DNA of 64,000 nucleotides, taken from contig NZ_JAFIBU010000001.1 in NCBI RefSeq assembly GCF_017833255.1, forward strand, positions 3,193,501 through 3,257,500, in the 5' to 3' direction. Below the pieces are notes generated by a model that was not told the origin of the DNA, did not search any database, and was given only the letters and a program-made list of their open reading frames with translations. Position 1 is the first letter of the stretch; each line of letters begins with the position of its first letter. This document shows positions 35,749 to 44,173 of this stretch, in pieces. Made by a program: the position numbers and the translations under genes. Origin of the DNA: Paenibacillus sp. PvR098. GTDB lineage: Bacteria > Bacillota > Bacilli > Paenibacillales > NBRC-103111.

Positions 35749-36165
35749 TCAAACCCGTTGTTCGGACTGCCACAGTTTAAAGCAATAATCTATGATTTCC
35801 CTTCGGCGGATTATACCTATGAATACTTCATTGTCGTCAATCACGGGAACATAATTCTGATTCGTGGCTAGCGTAATCAAGTCCGCCATTTGCTGATCAA
35901 TCCGTACCGGTTTAATCGCCATATGCTGAGGTACATCCTTCAATTGCACTTTGTGTGCGTTCTCAAATCCGATGTCAGGCGAACGCTTGAGCTTCCACAA
36001 TAAATCCCCTTCGGTAATGGTTCCGACGTATTTCCCATTCTCATCAATAAGAGGAACGGCCGAAAATCGGTGATACTCCATTCGTTCGAGTGCTTGACGC
36101 ATAGTGGAATGAGGAGATAAATAAATAACGTCATCCTTAGGCACCAAAAAAAATGCGATGTTCAA
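35749..36165 (-). CDS. Protein with paired CBS domains
   Basis: A 138-residue protein made of two CBS domains, which form a Bateman module that usually binds adenine nucleotides or c-di-AMP. The first has MRQALERMEYHRFSAVPLID and GTITEGDLL, the second MADLITLATNQNYVPVIDDN and GIIRRREII. A TTG at 36165 (then NIAFFLVPKDDVIYL) has GGAAGGGAG upstream; the longer frame adds unconserved residues. It may act as a stand-alone nucleotide sensor; partner unknown. The gdpP neighbourhood makes a c-di-AMP link attractive but unproven. Confidence 0.88.
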   Translation of the reverse strand: MNIAFFLVPKDDVIYLSPHSTMRQALERMEYHRFSAVPLIDENGKYVGTITEGDLLWKLKRSPDIGFENAHKVQLKDVPQHMAIKPVRIDQQMADLITLATNQNYVPVIDDNEVFIGIIRRREIIDYCFKLWQSEQRV

Positions 36166-36245
36166 CGCTGCTCCCTTCCTTTCTCTGTCTAAAAGGTCCT
36201 GCAAATTTCCCACCATTCCATCATATCATGATATGCCCCGGGATG

Positions 36246-36279
36246 AAAAACGATCACCGCTTGTTAGGTGATCGTTTTT
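36246..36279. terminator. Rho-independent terminator
   Basis: AAAAACGATCACC pairs perfectly with GGTGATCGTTTTT around an 8-base loop, in the gap between rpsR and the CBS gene. Confidence 0.85.
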
Positions 36280-36329
36280 CAGTTCGATGCGATTACATTC
36301 ACATGATCTCCCTGCCCACGCAAATAAAA

Positions 36330-36355
36330 AGACAATCGGGTTAACCCGATTGTCT
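36330..36355 (-). terminator. Terminator of the rpsF-ssb-rpsR operon
   Basis: Perfect 26-base palindrome AGACAATCGGGTT-AACCCGATTGTCT followed by TTTTTATTTG on the minus strand, 14 bases after the rpsR stop. Confidence 0.85.
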
Positions 36356-36368
36356 TGTTTACATAATC

Positions 36369-36659
36369 TTACTCCGTTGTATAAGGCAGCAAAGCGATTT
36401 GACGGGAGCGCTTGATCGCGATCGTCAATGCACGCTGATATTTAGCGGATGTACCAGTCACACGACGAGGAAGAATCTTGCCGCGCTCGCTGATAAACTT
36501 CTTGAGCGTCTCAATATCTTTATAGTCAATGTGCTTGATTTTATTTACAGTAAAGTAACAAACTTTACGGCGCTTGCCGCCTTTTTTGCCACGGCCGCTG
36601 AATTTTCTTTCGCCGCGTTCGCCGCGATCTTCAGAGCGTTCTCTTTTTTCGAATGCCAT
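36369..36659 (-). CDS. rpsR: 30S ribosomal protein S18
   Basis: A 96-residue ribosomal protein. The conserved core [17 protein letters not shown]...[20 protein letters not shown] is intact. The first 30 residues ([20 protein letters not shown]) are a charged, repetitive extension longer than in Bacillus subtilis. Last gene of rpsF-ssb-rpsR, followed by a strong terminator. Confidence 0.98.
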   Translation of the reverse strand: MAFEKRERSEDRGERGERKFSGRGKKGGKRRKVCYFTVNKIKHIDYKDIETLKKFISERGKILPRRVTGTSAKYQRALTIAIKRSRQIALLPYTTE

Positions 36660-36702
36660 TGTTCTCCATCCTTTCTACGTGAGTTTTCCTACCATTCTAC
36701 TC

Positions 36703-37185
36703 TTAGAACGGCAAATCATCATCAGAGATATCAATCGGTTTACCGTCATCCTGGAAAGGATCCTGCTGTTGGTTGCGTCCTCCGCCGTAACCTCCACGGG
36801 TATCGCCTCCATCACCGCCGCTTCCAGTACCCACTCCCATACCATCTTCGCGATTGCCGCCGCTGTTAGCCGACTCCAAGAAACGCACGTTGTCCGCAAT
36901 GACCTCCGTCACGTAGACGCGACGTCCTTCATTGTTGTCATAGTTTCTCACTTGAATACGGCCTTCCACTGCAGCCAATCGACCTTTGCGAAGATAATTC
37001 GCACAAGTCTCTGCGAGCTGGCGCCAAGTTACAACCGGAATAAAATCCGCTTCACGTTGGCCTTGATTACTTGAGAAAGGTCGGTCTACTGCAAGCGTGA
37101 ACTGGGTTACAGCCACACCTGCCGGCGTATAGCGCAATTCGGGGTCACGTGTCAGTCTTCCGATCAGAATCACACGATTCAACAT
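36703..37185 (-). CDS. ssb: Single-stranded DNA-binding protein
   Basis: A 160-residue SSB. The OB fold (1-105) starts [20 protein letters not shown]. The glycine-rich linker has [20 protein letters not shown], and the acidic tip DISDDDLPF is the docking site for replication and repair proteins. GGGAGG upstream of the ATG. Middle gene of the rpsF operon. Confidence 0.98.
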   Translation of the reverse strand: MLNRVILIGRLTRDPELRYTPAGVAVTQFTLAVDRPFSSNQGQREADFIPVVTWRQLAETCANYLRKGRLAAVEGRIQVRNYDNNEGRRVYVTEVIADNVRFLESANSGGNREDGMGVGTGSGGDGGDTRGGYGGGRNQQQDPFQDDGKPIDISDDDLPF

Positions 37186-37272
37186 CCGTACTTCCCTCCC
37201 GGATCCGTTGCAACGTACAGCCCGTTATTCACGATGCCCGTTGTCAACAAACTCAATTACGGCACTCAGGCC

Positions 37273-37557
37273 TTAAGCTACGTCTTTAACGATCAGGTAA
37301 CGAATGATTTCGTCGGAAATCTTCATTACGCGGTCAAGCTCGCTGATTACTTCATTATTAGCGTTGAAATGAACCAACACAAAATGACCGTCACGATGCT
37401 TGTTGATCTCATACGCAAGACGGCGCTTACCCATCAGGTCGTGCTTCGTAATTTCGCCACCGTTGTTGATGATGTTTTGGAACTTCTCCACCGTAGCCTG
37501 AACCGCTTCTTGTTCCAGATCAGGACGGATGATGTACATCACTTCGTATTTGCGCAT
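37273..37557 (-). CDS. rpsF: 30S ribosomal protein S6
   Basis: A 94-residue ribosomal protein beginning MRKYEVMYIIRPDLE and binding S18 on the platform of the 30S subunit. The ATG at 37557 follows a perfect AAAGGAGGT; the frame continues 19 codons further without a site and is rejected. First gene of the operon. The upstream 37558-37757 stretch may contain an S6:S18 leader, but I could not verify its structure. Confidence 0.97.
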   Translation of the reverse strand: MRKYEVMYIIRPDLEQEAVQATVEKFQNIINNGGEITKHDLMGKRRLAYEINKHRDGHFVLVHFNANNEVISELDRVMKISDEIIRYLIVKDVA

Positions 37558-37801
37558 GTTGCCACCTCCTTTTGGACTAAAGGCCCCTGAATCGGCTTGT
37601 ACCGTCAGAAGCAAGGAGCGAGAATTGTTTCCTAAACTCGCACCATAATACTATAGCAAAAACGTACTGCTAAAGCAAGCGAAAAAAGAAGGCACCCCCA
37701 TGGTTTGGTCTTTCCTAGGCGGGTTGGTAATTATTAACCCTCATGCCTGGGGCGTAATGTGGAAAATCTAAGAGTACACCAACAACAGGAGGTGACCTGA
37801 C

Positions 37802-37987
37802 ATGGGTGAATGGTCGCAATTCCGGCCGGGCGACAGTGCTCCGAACGACGGCGAATATATGGAAGTGGGCGAAAACGCCTTCCATATGGGTATTAACAAT
37901 CCTAAAATGATCACATTGAACAAAGGGGATCGATTCCCGGACACAACGAACCACAACCGAAAGTGGAAAAAAGTGTTTCGTGGATAA
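37802..37987 (+). CDS. YjzC-family small protein
   Basis: A 61-residue protein of the YjzC type: GEWSQFRPGDSAPNDGEYME...GDRFPDTTNHNRKWKKV. Perfect AGGAGGTGA upstream of the ATG. Function not established. Opposite in direction to rpsF, so the 244-base gap holds divergent promoters. Confidence 0.85.
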   Translation: MGEWSQFRPGDSAPNDGEYMEVGENAFHMGINNPKMITLNKGDRFPDTTNHNRKWKKVFRG

Positions 37988-37995
37988 ACCCCTCT

Positions 37996-38021
37996 CCCCG
38001 ACCGCCTGTAAGGCGGAGGGG
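37996..38021 (+). terminator. GC-rich hairpin after the yjzC-like gene
   Basis: CCCC-GA-CCGCC / GGCGG-A-GGGG with a 5-base loop directly after the stop. No T run follows, so termination is only plausible. Confidence 0.4.
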
Positions 38022-38067
38022 AACCCTCTTACTTATCTTGATCGCCAACTTAAAAGGAGATATCGAT

Positions 38068-38319
38068 ATGCGATATAAATATACGGCCATACTTACCATG
38101 ATCGGTGCTGCCCTCTGTCTAATCCATTACATCGGACACGAATACGACCCGGTCTATCTACTTTTCTACTCCCTTAGTGTTCCGGCTTGGTTTTACCCTC
38201 TCTTTACTTATACGGATGTAAACCCTTTGCTGCTCTATTTTCTAACTACATTGTCCTGGACCGTTATGGGCTACATTATAGATCGCTTCTCGGTTTACCG
38301 TCGATCCCGCAGCAGCTAA
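38068..38319 (+). CDS. Small membrane protein (83 aa), uncharacterised
   Basis: An ATG at 38068 with AAAGGAGA upstream gives an 83-residue protein with three hydrophobic stretches (about 5-22, 28-50, 52-72) and a basic C-terminal tail (RFSVYRRSRSS). The frame extends upstream to 37963, but that part overlaps the yjzC-like gene and lacks a ribosome site. Not a family I recognise. It lies just outside the tRNA-linked element remnant. Confidence 0.7.
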   Translation: MRYKYTAILTMIGAALCLIHYIGHEYDPVYLLFYSLSVPAWFYPLFTYTDVNPLLLYFLTTLSWTVMGYIIDRFSVYRRSRSS

Positions 38320-38431
38320 CGCTTCTATATGTAGAGACCTAGTCCATGATTTATAAGTGACAGGTCTCTTTATATGTTGCTACATACAACGCGATCCAAA
38401 CTTCTATCCCTGGTCGTTTGGCTTTTTTGTA

Positions 38432-38493
38432 TGGCGGAAAGAGTGGAATTCAAACACACGCACGGCTTGCGCCGCCTAGCTGATTTCGAGTCA
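38432..38493 (-). repeat. Copy of the 3' 62 bases of tRNA-Ser (distal attachment site)
   Basis: Identical to 40099-40160 (3' CCA end through the anticodon stem of tRNA-Ser) at 59 of 62 positions, same orientation, then diverging abruptly. Integrative elements that use a tRNA gene leave such a displaced 3' fragment at their far end. Two of the three substitutions hit the T loop/stem, so it no longer needs to function. Confidence 0.85.
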
Positions 38494-38648
38494 CGTATTT
38501 GCACGTTGTTTCACGTAAAACCCCGTTGTATCAACGGTCAGCTTAAATCCAGATAGCCGGAATGATTCGAACAATTCTACGCTTATTAGATTATCTCTTC
38601 CTATTATATAATCAGCACATCAGCCGTCAGACCAACGATCGCATCCGA

Positions 38649-38813
38649 TTAGTTCCCGTTTAACATTGCGTCAAGCTCAGCGATATCCTTACGAACCTCT
38701 TCGTCTGTCTTACGTTTTGTCTCGATATGGTCACGCCGATCCTCGATGACCTCGACGTTAGTAAGCAGACCCCACCACCGCATATAAAGGTCGAGCGACT
38801 TAACGGACGACAT
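38649..38813 (-). CDS. Small charged protein (54 aa) in the element remnant
   Basis: ATG with GGAGG nine bases upstream, reading MSSVKSLDLYMRWWGLLTNV and then a strongly charged helix ending ELDAMLNGN-stop. It is an intact frame with good initiation signals inside otherwise decayed DNA. Probably a leftover phage or island gene; no family recognised. Confidence 0.5.
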   Translation of the reverse strand: MSSVKSLDLYMRWWGLLTNVEVIEDRRDHIETKRKTDEEVRKDIAELDAMLNGN

Positions 38814-39079
38814 ACCGTTATTACCTCCGCGGATCGAGCCATCACCTCCCCGCCTACTTACTTTGCTTGATACCTAATATATTACTACACCACTACTTAG
38901 TAATTGTAGCAGGGGATCGGGATATGTGGATAACTCCTTCATATCTAACTAAGCGGGACTTATCAACATGTGGTTAAGTTTAATTAATGGACGATACTGA
39001 CTGTTGATAACTTTATTTGCACTTTAAAACTCTTCCAACCGGACTAACCCGTTTATTCTGATCCGTTACACTCTCCGCG

Positions 39080-39917
39080 CTAAGCTGCACGTATTTTCTC
39101 GTAATAGATCTCCCCGTGCCCCATAAGTTTCTGCAAATGAAATACGCTCATCCCGTTCTCAGCCGCCATTGTTGCGAAATTATGACGTAATACATGGCCG
39201 CGACACAGACCTCCCGAGCTTCGCCTTCTCAGCGTACTTATCGAACGCCTTCTTTACCGTCTTTTCGCTTAGTTGCTCGCCGTAATTCGTTGTAAAAACG
39301 TACGTCGAATCGAAGTACTGTGACGATTCCGCTATAATTTGCTTCAGCAGCCGGGCAGTCTCGGTAGATAACGGTAAGATCCGTGATTTTCTGTTCTTAT
39401 TTTTTAAGGCCGGCAGCGTTATTTGCTTCTTCACGCCATTGCGCTTGACTTTGATCCCGCCTTTAAAAACCGCTGCGGTTCCTCATCCATAAGTGGCTCT
39501 ACCGTATCGATATCTTGGCGTCATGAGAGACACGTTTGCGGCGGGGTTTCGGTCTATAATGTCCTCTTATAGATCGGAAAAGAACGTCCTCAGAACGCGT
39601 ATACAGACGTTTACGGAGGCCGGCGATAGACCGCGGCGCTCCTTATCGTACTCCGCTTTATACGGGTGACCCCCGTTAATATTCTTTCTCTTCTGCGCAC
39701 CAAAAGCATGTATTCACGCAGCATAGCCGCGGTTACGTCCTGGATCAATATCTCTCCGCACCGTTCCGCTACCCAATCGATAAAATAACGCATATTTGGG
39801 ACATACCGCTTATCCGCTTTTTCAAATTCTTAGCGCGTTCACCTTCATAACGAAATCGACCGCCTCCCTAACGTGTAAGACGGCAATTCCTATATCATCG
39901 ATCGGCCTACGCTCCAT
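39080..39917 (-). pseudogene. Decayed tyrosine recombinase (phage-type integrase)
   Basis: Pieces in different frames join into an integrase. There is an N-terminal part (MERRPIDDIGIAVLHVREAV, then MRYFIDWVAERCGEIL), the catalytic-domain stretch KNRKSRILPLSTETARLLKQ with the first arginine region, then after a frameshift near 39205 GHVLRHNFATMAAENGMSVF (H-x-x-R box) and LMGHGEIYYEKIRAA-stop with the tyrosine. There are at least three disruptions (near 39830, 39490-39610 and 39205). It points away from the tRNA and is next to it, as expected for the enzyme that inserted the element. Confidence 0.85.
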
Positions 39918-39964
39918 CACCGTTTTGCGTCTCCGTTCATTTGTCCATAAACGAAAAAACCTCC

Positions 39965-39982
39965 TACGTATTATTACGTAGA
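39965..39982 (-). terminator. Rho-independent terminator downstream of tRNA-Ser
   Basis: CTACGTA-TTAT-TACGTAG, extendable by flanking CCTC/GAAGG, with TTTTTT following on the minus strand. It would end the tRNA-Ser transcript, or belong to the integrated element. Confidence 0.7.
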
Positions 39983-40098
39983 AGGTCACGAATCAGTCAG
40001 GCGCCAGTTAATCAGCTAGCGCAAACTCGTATGTATCTCGGTCAGCTTTCGCTCACATTTCGTATCAGAAACCGCATAACAGCGGGATATTTCGTAAG

Positions 40099-40189
40099 TG
40101 GCGGAAAGAGTGGGATTCGAACCCACGCACGGCTTGCGCCGCCTAGCTGATTTCGAGTCAGCCCCCTTGGGCCTCTTGGGTACCTTTCC
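40099..40189 (-). tRNA. tRNA-Ser, anticodon CGA
   Basis: A 91-base class II tRNA. The acceptor stem is GGAAAGG / TCTTTCC with discriminator G and encoded CCA. The anticodon loop CTCGAAA gives CGA (reads UCG). A long variable arm (GGCGGCGCAAGCCG region) and the T arm GTGGG-TTCGAAT-CCCAC are present. Its 3' 62 bases are the attachment site duplicated at 38432. The gene remains intact despite the insertion. Confidence 0.95.
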
Positions 40190-40282
40190 GCATTCCAAAG
40201 GGACAAGTAATATAATATCACAGCCCCTCTTACTTATGCAAGCCCTCAAAAGCCTTTTTCCAACTAATTTCTTTACTTATGT

Positions 40283-40513
40283 TTATGCTTCAGATCTTGC
40301 TTCATCGGTACCATCTGACACGACCGTTGTTCTCAGCACTTTTTTTAATTTACTTTCGAACTTTGCCCTAGGAACGAGCACACTGTGCTTGCAGCCGACG
40401 CATTTGATTCGGATATCCATCCCCATTCGGATGATTTCCATTTCGTTCGTACCGCAAGGGTGCGGCTTTTTCATTTGCACCACATCGCCAAGCTGATACT
40501 GTTTCTTTTCCAT
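40283..40513 (-). CDS. DUF951 (YyzM-like) protein
   Basis: A 76-residue protein. The first 60 residues (YQLGDVVQMKKPHPCGTNEM, then MGMDIRIKCVGCKHSVLVPR) carry the CG...CVGC cysteines typical of DUF951, a possible metal-binding small beta protein. Its ATG overlaps the mscS stop (TAATG). Function unknown; conserved near the origin in Bacillales and Clostridia. Confidence 0.92.
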   Translation of the reverse strand: MEKKQYQLGDVVQMKKPHPCGTNEMEIIRMGMDIRIKCVGCKHSVLVPRAKFESKLKKVLRTTVVSDGTDEARSEA

Positions 40514-41439
40514 TAGGATTCCGCCTTTTCCGTCCGATGATAAGTGACAAGCCTCGGATAAGGGATTTCGATCCCGCGTGTTTCGAACGCCTTCTTAATT
40601 TCCGCGTTCAGTTGGCGCATGACCCCAAAATGGGTGTTGGGCTTACATTCAGCTGTCACTCTCAATGTAATCTCAGTAGCGCCCATCATATGAACGCCGA
40701 GCACCTCCGGCGCTTTGACCATATCGACGTTATGTTCATAAAAGGTCTCGGCAGCTTCCTTCAACACTCTTACAGCTTTATCTATATCTGTTTCATAGGC
40801 TACATTAACGTCTATAACAGCTAAAGAATTATTGATGGAAAAGTTCGTTACCTGGTTAATCATTCCATTAGGAATGATATGAACCTCTCCCGTCCAGCTT
40901 TTGATTCGGGTCACCCTGAGACCGATCTCTTCCACAGTTCCTTTGAAGGTTCCTGTTTCAATCACATCTCCGACGGCAAACTGATCCTCAAAAATAATAA
41001 AAAAGCCGGTAATGACATCCTTCACCAAGCTTTGAGCCCCAAACCCAATGGCAAGCCCAACTACTCCCGCGCCGGCCAACACAGGTCCCAGATTTACATT
41101 AAATTGACTCAGAATCATTAGGATCATAATAAAATTAACCACATAAGTAACGACATTCGCCGCTAGCTTACCGATGGTTTTGGTTCTTCTCTGGTCAAAA
41201 TGGATCGGGCCCCGCGATTTTGGCTTCAGCACATGCTCTAACGCTTTATTAGCAATTTTAACGACCACTCGAGCGGCTATATAAATCAGCAGTACCTTCA
41301 ATAAGGTAAATAACAATCCAGTCCACACTTCCGGATTAGTAATATAGTCCGTTAACTCAGATTGAAATTGTTTCCAAACCTGAGGTAAATTTTCAAGTGT
41401 TACCTCTTCTTCCTGGGGCTTGGGTATGGTTTGATTCAT
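40513..41439 (-). CDS. Small-conductance mechanosensitive channel, MscS family
   Basis: A 308-residue channel: three transmembrane helices (about 40-62, 88-110, 115-140), the pore helix rich in G and A (GPVLAGAGVVGLAIGFGAQS), the MscS beta domain (VGDVIETGTFKGTVEEIGLR) and the alpha/beta C-terminal domain. It opens on membrane stretch to release solutes after osmotic down-shock. The ATG at 41439 is chosen because GAGGTGGGG precedes it. In a unit DUF3343-mscS-DUF951. Confidence 0.94.
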   Translation of the reverse strand: MNQTIPKPQEEEVTLENLPQVWKQFQSELTDYITNPEVWTGLLFTLLKVLLIYIAARVVVKIANKALEHVLKPKSRGPIHFDQRRTKTIGKLAANVVTYVVNFIMILMILSQFNVNLGPVLAGAGVVGLAIGFGAQSLVKDVITGFFIIFEDQFAVGDVIETGTFKGTVEEIGLRVTRIKSWTGEVHIIPNGMINQVTNFSINNSLAVIDVNVAYETDIDKAVRVLKEAAETFYEHNVDMVKAPEVLGVHMMGATEITLRVTAECKPNTHFGVMRQLNAEIKKAFETRGIEIPYPRLVTYHRTEKAES

Positions 41440-41457
41440 TTTCTTCCCCACCTCACC

Positions 41458-41700
41458 TTACATTTCTATCGTAACATATTTATCGTCCGTTTTAAAATAA
41501 ATGCCACGGATCTCTACCTTCTCTTGATGAATAATATCTTTCACTTGATGTAATGATTCCTCAGGGAACTCCAAGGATAGGGCACAACCCGCCGTGATCT
41601 CTTTTGGGGTTGGACACATGTCATTCTCAATGTCGGCATACTCCAGCAGCATCTCTGCTCTTAACGCTTGTTGAGTTGAATCGAAAGCCATCAACAGCAA
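41458..41700 (-). CDS. DUF3343 protein
   Basis: An 80-residue protein of the putative Se/S-carrier-like DUF3343 family: MAFDSTQQALRAEMLLEYAD, then CPTPKEITAGCALSLEFPEE. The two cysteines (CPTP and GCAL) are the family hallmark, which has suggested thiol or selenium handling. The TTG at 41700 fits the GGGAG site. It precedes mscS and may function with the cysteine desulfurase-like gene about 1.2 kb away, with which DUF3343 genes often occur. Confidence 0.9.
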   Translation of the reverse strand: MLLMAFDSTQQALRAEMLLEYADIENDMCPTPKEITAGCALSLEFPEESLHQVKDIIHQEKVEIRGIYFKTDDKYVTIEM

Positions 41701-41811
41701 CGCTCTCCCGCCTTTTCTGTTTTTTTCCGAGTTACGTATAAATCATCCCTATTAACCGTATACTAGTAGCAATCTTCTACTGCATGTTAACTCTTAATGG
41801 GAGGCGTTAAT

Positions 41812-42426
41812 ATGAAAATTCCTTTTCATAGAGATACGCAAAAGACTAAAGACACCGATAATCTTAAAGTGATGCACTCAGATTCCGACAGTATTGAACT
41901 TCTCTCCGAACGCCTTTGCACTTCTCTTCAACATGTGCCTCCCCATCAACCGATCATTCTGGTTTGTGTCGGTACGGACCGTTCCACGGGTGACTCTTTA
42001 GGCCCCCTTGTTGGTTCTCAATTGAAAAAGTATTCGATTGAAGGCCTTCATTTATACGGAACGTTGGACCACCCGATTCATGCTATGAATTTAAACGAAA
42101 CACTTACGACGATATCCCAACATTTTAATAATCCCTTTATTATTGCCGTTGATGCTTGCCTCGGTCAAGTAACCAGTGTGGGCTGCATCCAGATTGGGCA
42201 AGGTCCAGTTAAGCCGGGAGCCGGTGTTAATAAAGAGCTTCCTCCGGTAGGAAATATGCACATTACTGGTATCGTTAATGTCGGAGGTTTTATGGAATAT
42301 TTCGTTCTCCAAAACACTCGGCTCAGTTTAGTTATGAATATGTCCGATGTCATAGCCAAATCATTCTATGCCGCTCTAACCAGCAAGCAGAGGTGGAAGG
42401 TTACCCCTTTATTGCGCATCGATTAA
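41812..42426 (+). CDS. yyaC: Sporulation protein YyaC (GPR-like fold)
   Basis: A 204-residue protein related in fold to the germination protease GPR: ILVCVGTDRSTGDSLGPLVG, LHLYGTLDHPIHAMNL, AVDACLG and GNMHITGIVNVGGFMEYFVL. In Bacillus it is expressed in the forespore and its exact role is not settled. The ATG at 41812 follows GGGAGG; the frame from 41797 is less likely. It is on the plus strand against its neighbours and its 3' end overlaps the DUF4446 gene by 26 bases (convergent). Supports a spore-former. Confidence 0.95.
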   Translation: MKIPFHRDTQKTKDTDNLKVMHSDSDSIELLSERLCTSLQHVPPHQPIILVCVGTDRSTGDSLGPLVGSQLKKYSIEGLHLYGTLDHPIHAMNLNETLTTISQHFNNPFIIAVDACLGQVTSVGCIQIGQGPVKPGAGVNKELPPVGNMHITGIVNVGGFMEYFVLQNTRLSLVMNMSDVIAKSFYAALTSKQRWKVTPLLRID

Positions 42427-42895
42427 TGGCTTCTTTCTCTTCCGGGGACAACATATATTTAGACTGTCCTTGTTCTATTGGTTTAGCATACATATAGGTT
42501 TGTTCCCGGCTGTGAATTCCCGTAAGCACTACCCCATCCTGCTGATCGTCCAAAATAGCTACGGAAAAACTTAAATCACTTCCCCGTTCAGCAAAGGCAT
42601 TATAACGGTAAAATCCAATATGCGATTTCATATGACCCATATCTTGTCTGATTTGTTTGATTTTTCGATTAATTCCGTCACTTATCTCTGCTTGTTCATT
42701 CCACTTTTGCTGTAAATCAATTAGAATTTGCTCAACATTTAATCCCTCTGCACCGTTGAGCATACTTTCATACTTTTTGCGCAGTCGATTTAACTTTACC
42801 CATAAGGAAATCATAATGATTACAAATAGTAGTAAGACAACCCCTACAGCTGCAAGTACAACTTCTAACGGAATACTTGCTTCTAGTTCCCCCAT
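42401..42895 (-). CDS. DUF4446 membrane-anchored protein
   Basis: A 164-residue protein with an N-terminal transmembrane helix (about 11-32), a coiled-coil-like region (35-85) and a conserved C-terminal domain (GFYRYNAFAERGSDLSFSVA) typical of DUF4446. Function unknown; commonly found near parA/parB in Firmicutes. Overlaps convergently with yyaC. Confidence 0.92.
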   Translation of the reverse strand: MGELEASIPLEVVLAAVGVVLLLFVIIMISLWVKLNRLRKKYESMLNGAEGLNVEQILIDLQQKWNEQAEISDGINRKIKQIRQDMGHMKSHIGFYRYNAFAERGSDLSFSVAILDDQQDGVVLTGIHSREQTYMYAKPIEQGQSKYMLSPEEKEAINRCAIKG

Positions 42896-42920
42896 GCGCT
42901 AGTCCCCCACATCCATGATT

Positions 42921-44075
42921 CTATTTCATATATTTAACGACTTCCCTGATCGCATGAATCAACTGATCTACATCTTCAACCGTAGTAAAGCAGCCTACAC
43001 TTGCACGGATAGCTCCTCGCTCCATAGTTCCTGCCATTTCATGAGCCATTGGTGTGCAATGATATCCTGCCCGCACAGCAATTTGAAACGATTGGTCCAA
43101 AATAAACGCGATTTCAGATGAATCAGCCTGACCTACGGTAAAGGAAACGATTCCTGTCTTATTTTGCCCAACTTCAGGGCCTAATACAGTGACCCCTTCA
43201 GTTTCCATTAGCCCTATCATCATTCTTTGGGTTAACTGCCATTCCCTTGTATGTATTTTTTCAATCGTTTCGCTCTGTATATATTTAATACCTTCGATTA
43301 ATCCAGCTACACCCACTGTATTCTGAGTGCCCGCCTCATATCGATCTGGCCTTACCGTAGGCTGATCAATCGCTTCCGATTGACTTCCCGTCCCTCCGTG
43401 AAGTAATGGAACTAAATCGATATCTGGATGAATATATAAACCACCCGTGCCTTGAGGGCCAAGAAGTCCTTTATGGCCTGGAAAGGCCAACATATGAATC
43501 CCCATCTTTTCTACATCGATTTCTAAAGTTCCTGCCGTTTGTGCAGCATCTATCAAGAGCTTTATTCCTTTATCTCTACATATCTGTCCTAATTCGGCTA
43601 CAGGTAATATGCTGCCAAGCAGATTAGAACTATGACTGCAAACGATCATTTTGGTATTTCCATTTATCTCTGAGACAACATCATCGATTTTAAGATTTCC
43701 TTTTTGATCTGTCTTAATATAGGAAACACTGACATTTTTTTCTTTTTTTAAATGCTCCAATGGCCTTCTGACAGAGTTGTGCTCTACAGCACTACATATA
43801 ACATGGTCTCCCTCATTCAGGAATCCTTTTATTGCTAAATTAAGAGCCATTGTCGTATTCAACGCGTAGGCAATATCATTCGGGTTTTTAATATGAAAAA
43901 GCTTTGCTAGCTGTTTACGTCCTTCAAATAAAGTTCGGCTCGCTTTTACTGCCATTTCATGACTGCCTCTTCCTGGGTTTGCAGCGAGTAACTCCATATT
44001 CTCATGCATGGCTTTGAGCACCTCGGGTGGTTTTGGCCATGAAGATGCAGCATGATCCAGATATATCGTCGGCAT
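42921..44075 (-). CDS. Class V aminotransferase, cysteine desulfurase-like
   Basis: A 384-residue PLP enzyme. The Schiff-base lysine is in AFPGHKGLLGPQG. The aspartate contacting PLP is in LLIDAAQTAGTLE, and a C-terminal cysteine is in AGYHCTPMAH. This resembles the NifS/SufS-like branch often seen near the origin in Firmicutes; it may mobilise sulfur or selenium from cysteine-type substrates. The ATG at 44075 follows GAGGTGAAG. It is not linked to suf genes here. Confidence 0.92.
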   Translation of the reverse strand: MPTIYLDHAASSWPKPPEVLKAMHENMELLAANPGRGSHEMAVKASRTLFEGRKQLAKLFHIKNPNDIAYALNTTMALNLAIKGFLNEGDHVICSAVEHNSVRRPLEHLKKEKNVSVSYIKTDQKGNLKIDDVVSEINGNTKMIVCSHSSNLLGSILPVAELGQICRDKGIKLLIDAAQTAGTLEIDVEKMGIHMLAFPGHKGLLGPQGTGGLYIHPDIDLVPLLHGGTGSQSEAIDQPTVRPDRYEAGTQNTVGVAGLIEGIKYIQSETIEKIHTREWQLTQRMMIGLMETEGVTVLGPEVGQNKTGIVSFTVGQADSSEIAFILDQSFQIAVRAGYHCTPMAHEMAGTMERGAIRASVGCFTTVEDVDQLIHAIREVVKYMK

Positions 44076-44108
44076 GTATTCTTCACCTCTTCTAAACATA
44101 TTCATAAA

Positions 44109-44162
44109 GATAGCATACCCAGATTACCCTGAGATGTTCAGGTATAACTCAGGTATGCTATC
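44109..44162 (-). terminator. Two-tier hairpin between parB and the desulfurase-like gene
   Basis: The outer stem GATAGCATACC / GGTATGCTATC (11 bp) encloses an inner CCTGA / TCAGG hairpin, 11 bases after the parB stop. The T run is short, so termination is likely but not certain. Confidence 0.55.
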
Positions 44163-44173
44163 GTTTTACAAAT

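Larger units (their letters stand above)
38432..40160. mobile_element. Remnant of an element integrated in tRNA-Ser(CGA)
   Basis: A 1.7-kb stretch between the intact tRNA-Ser gene and its 62-base partial copy. It holds a decayed tyrosine recombinase (39080-39917) beside the tRNA and one small possibly intact gene (38649-38813). The rest (38494-38648, 38814-39079, 39918-40098) shows no gene. The integrase-next-to-tRNA layout is that of a genomic island or prophage reduced by deletion. Confidence 0.8.

Noticed and set aside
37615..37757. Possible S6:S18 autoregulatory leader before rpsF
   Set aside because: I could not draw the conserved pseudoknot with confidence by eye; a covariance-model search would decide.
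38507..38522. parS-like TGTTTCACGTAAAACC in the tRNA-linked remnant
   Set aside because: Two mismatches, one breaking the palindrome core; not convincing as a ParB site.
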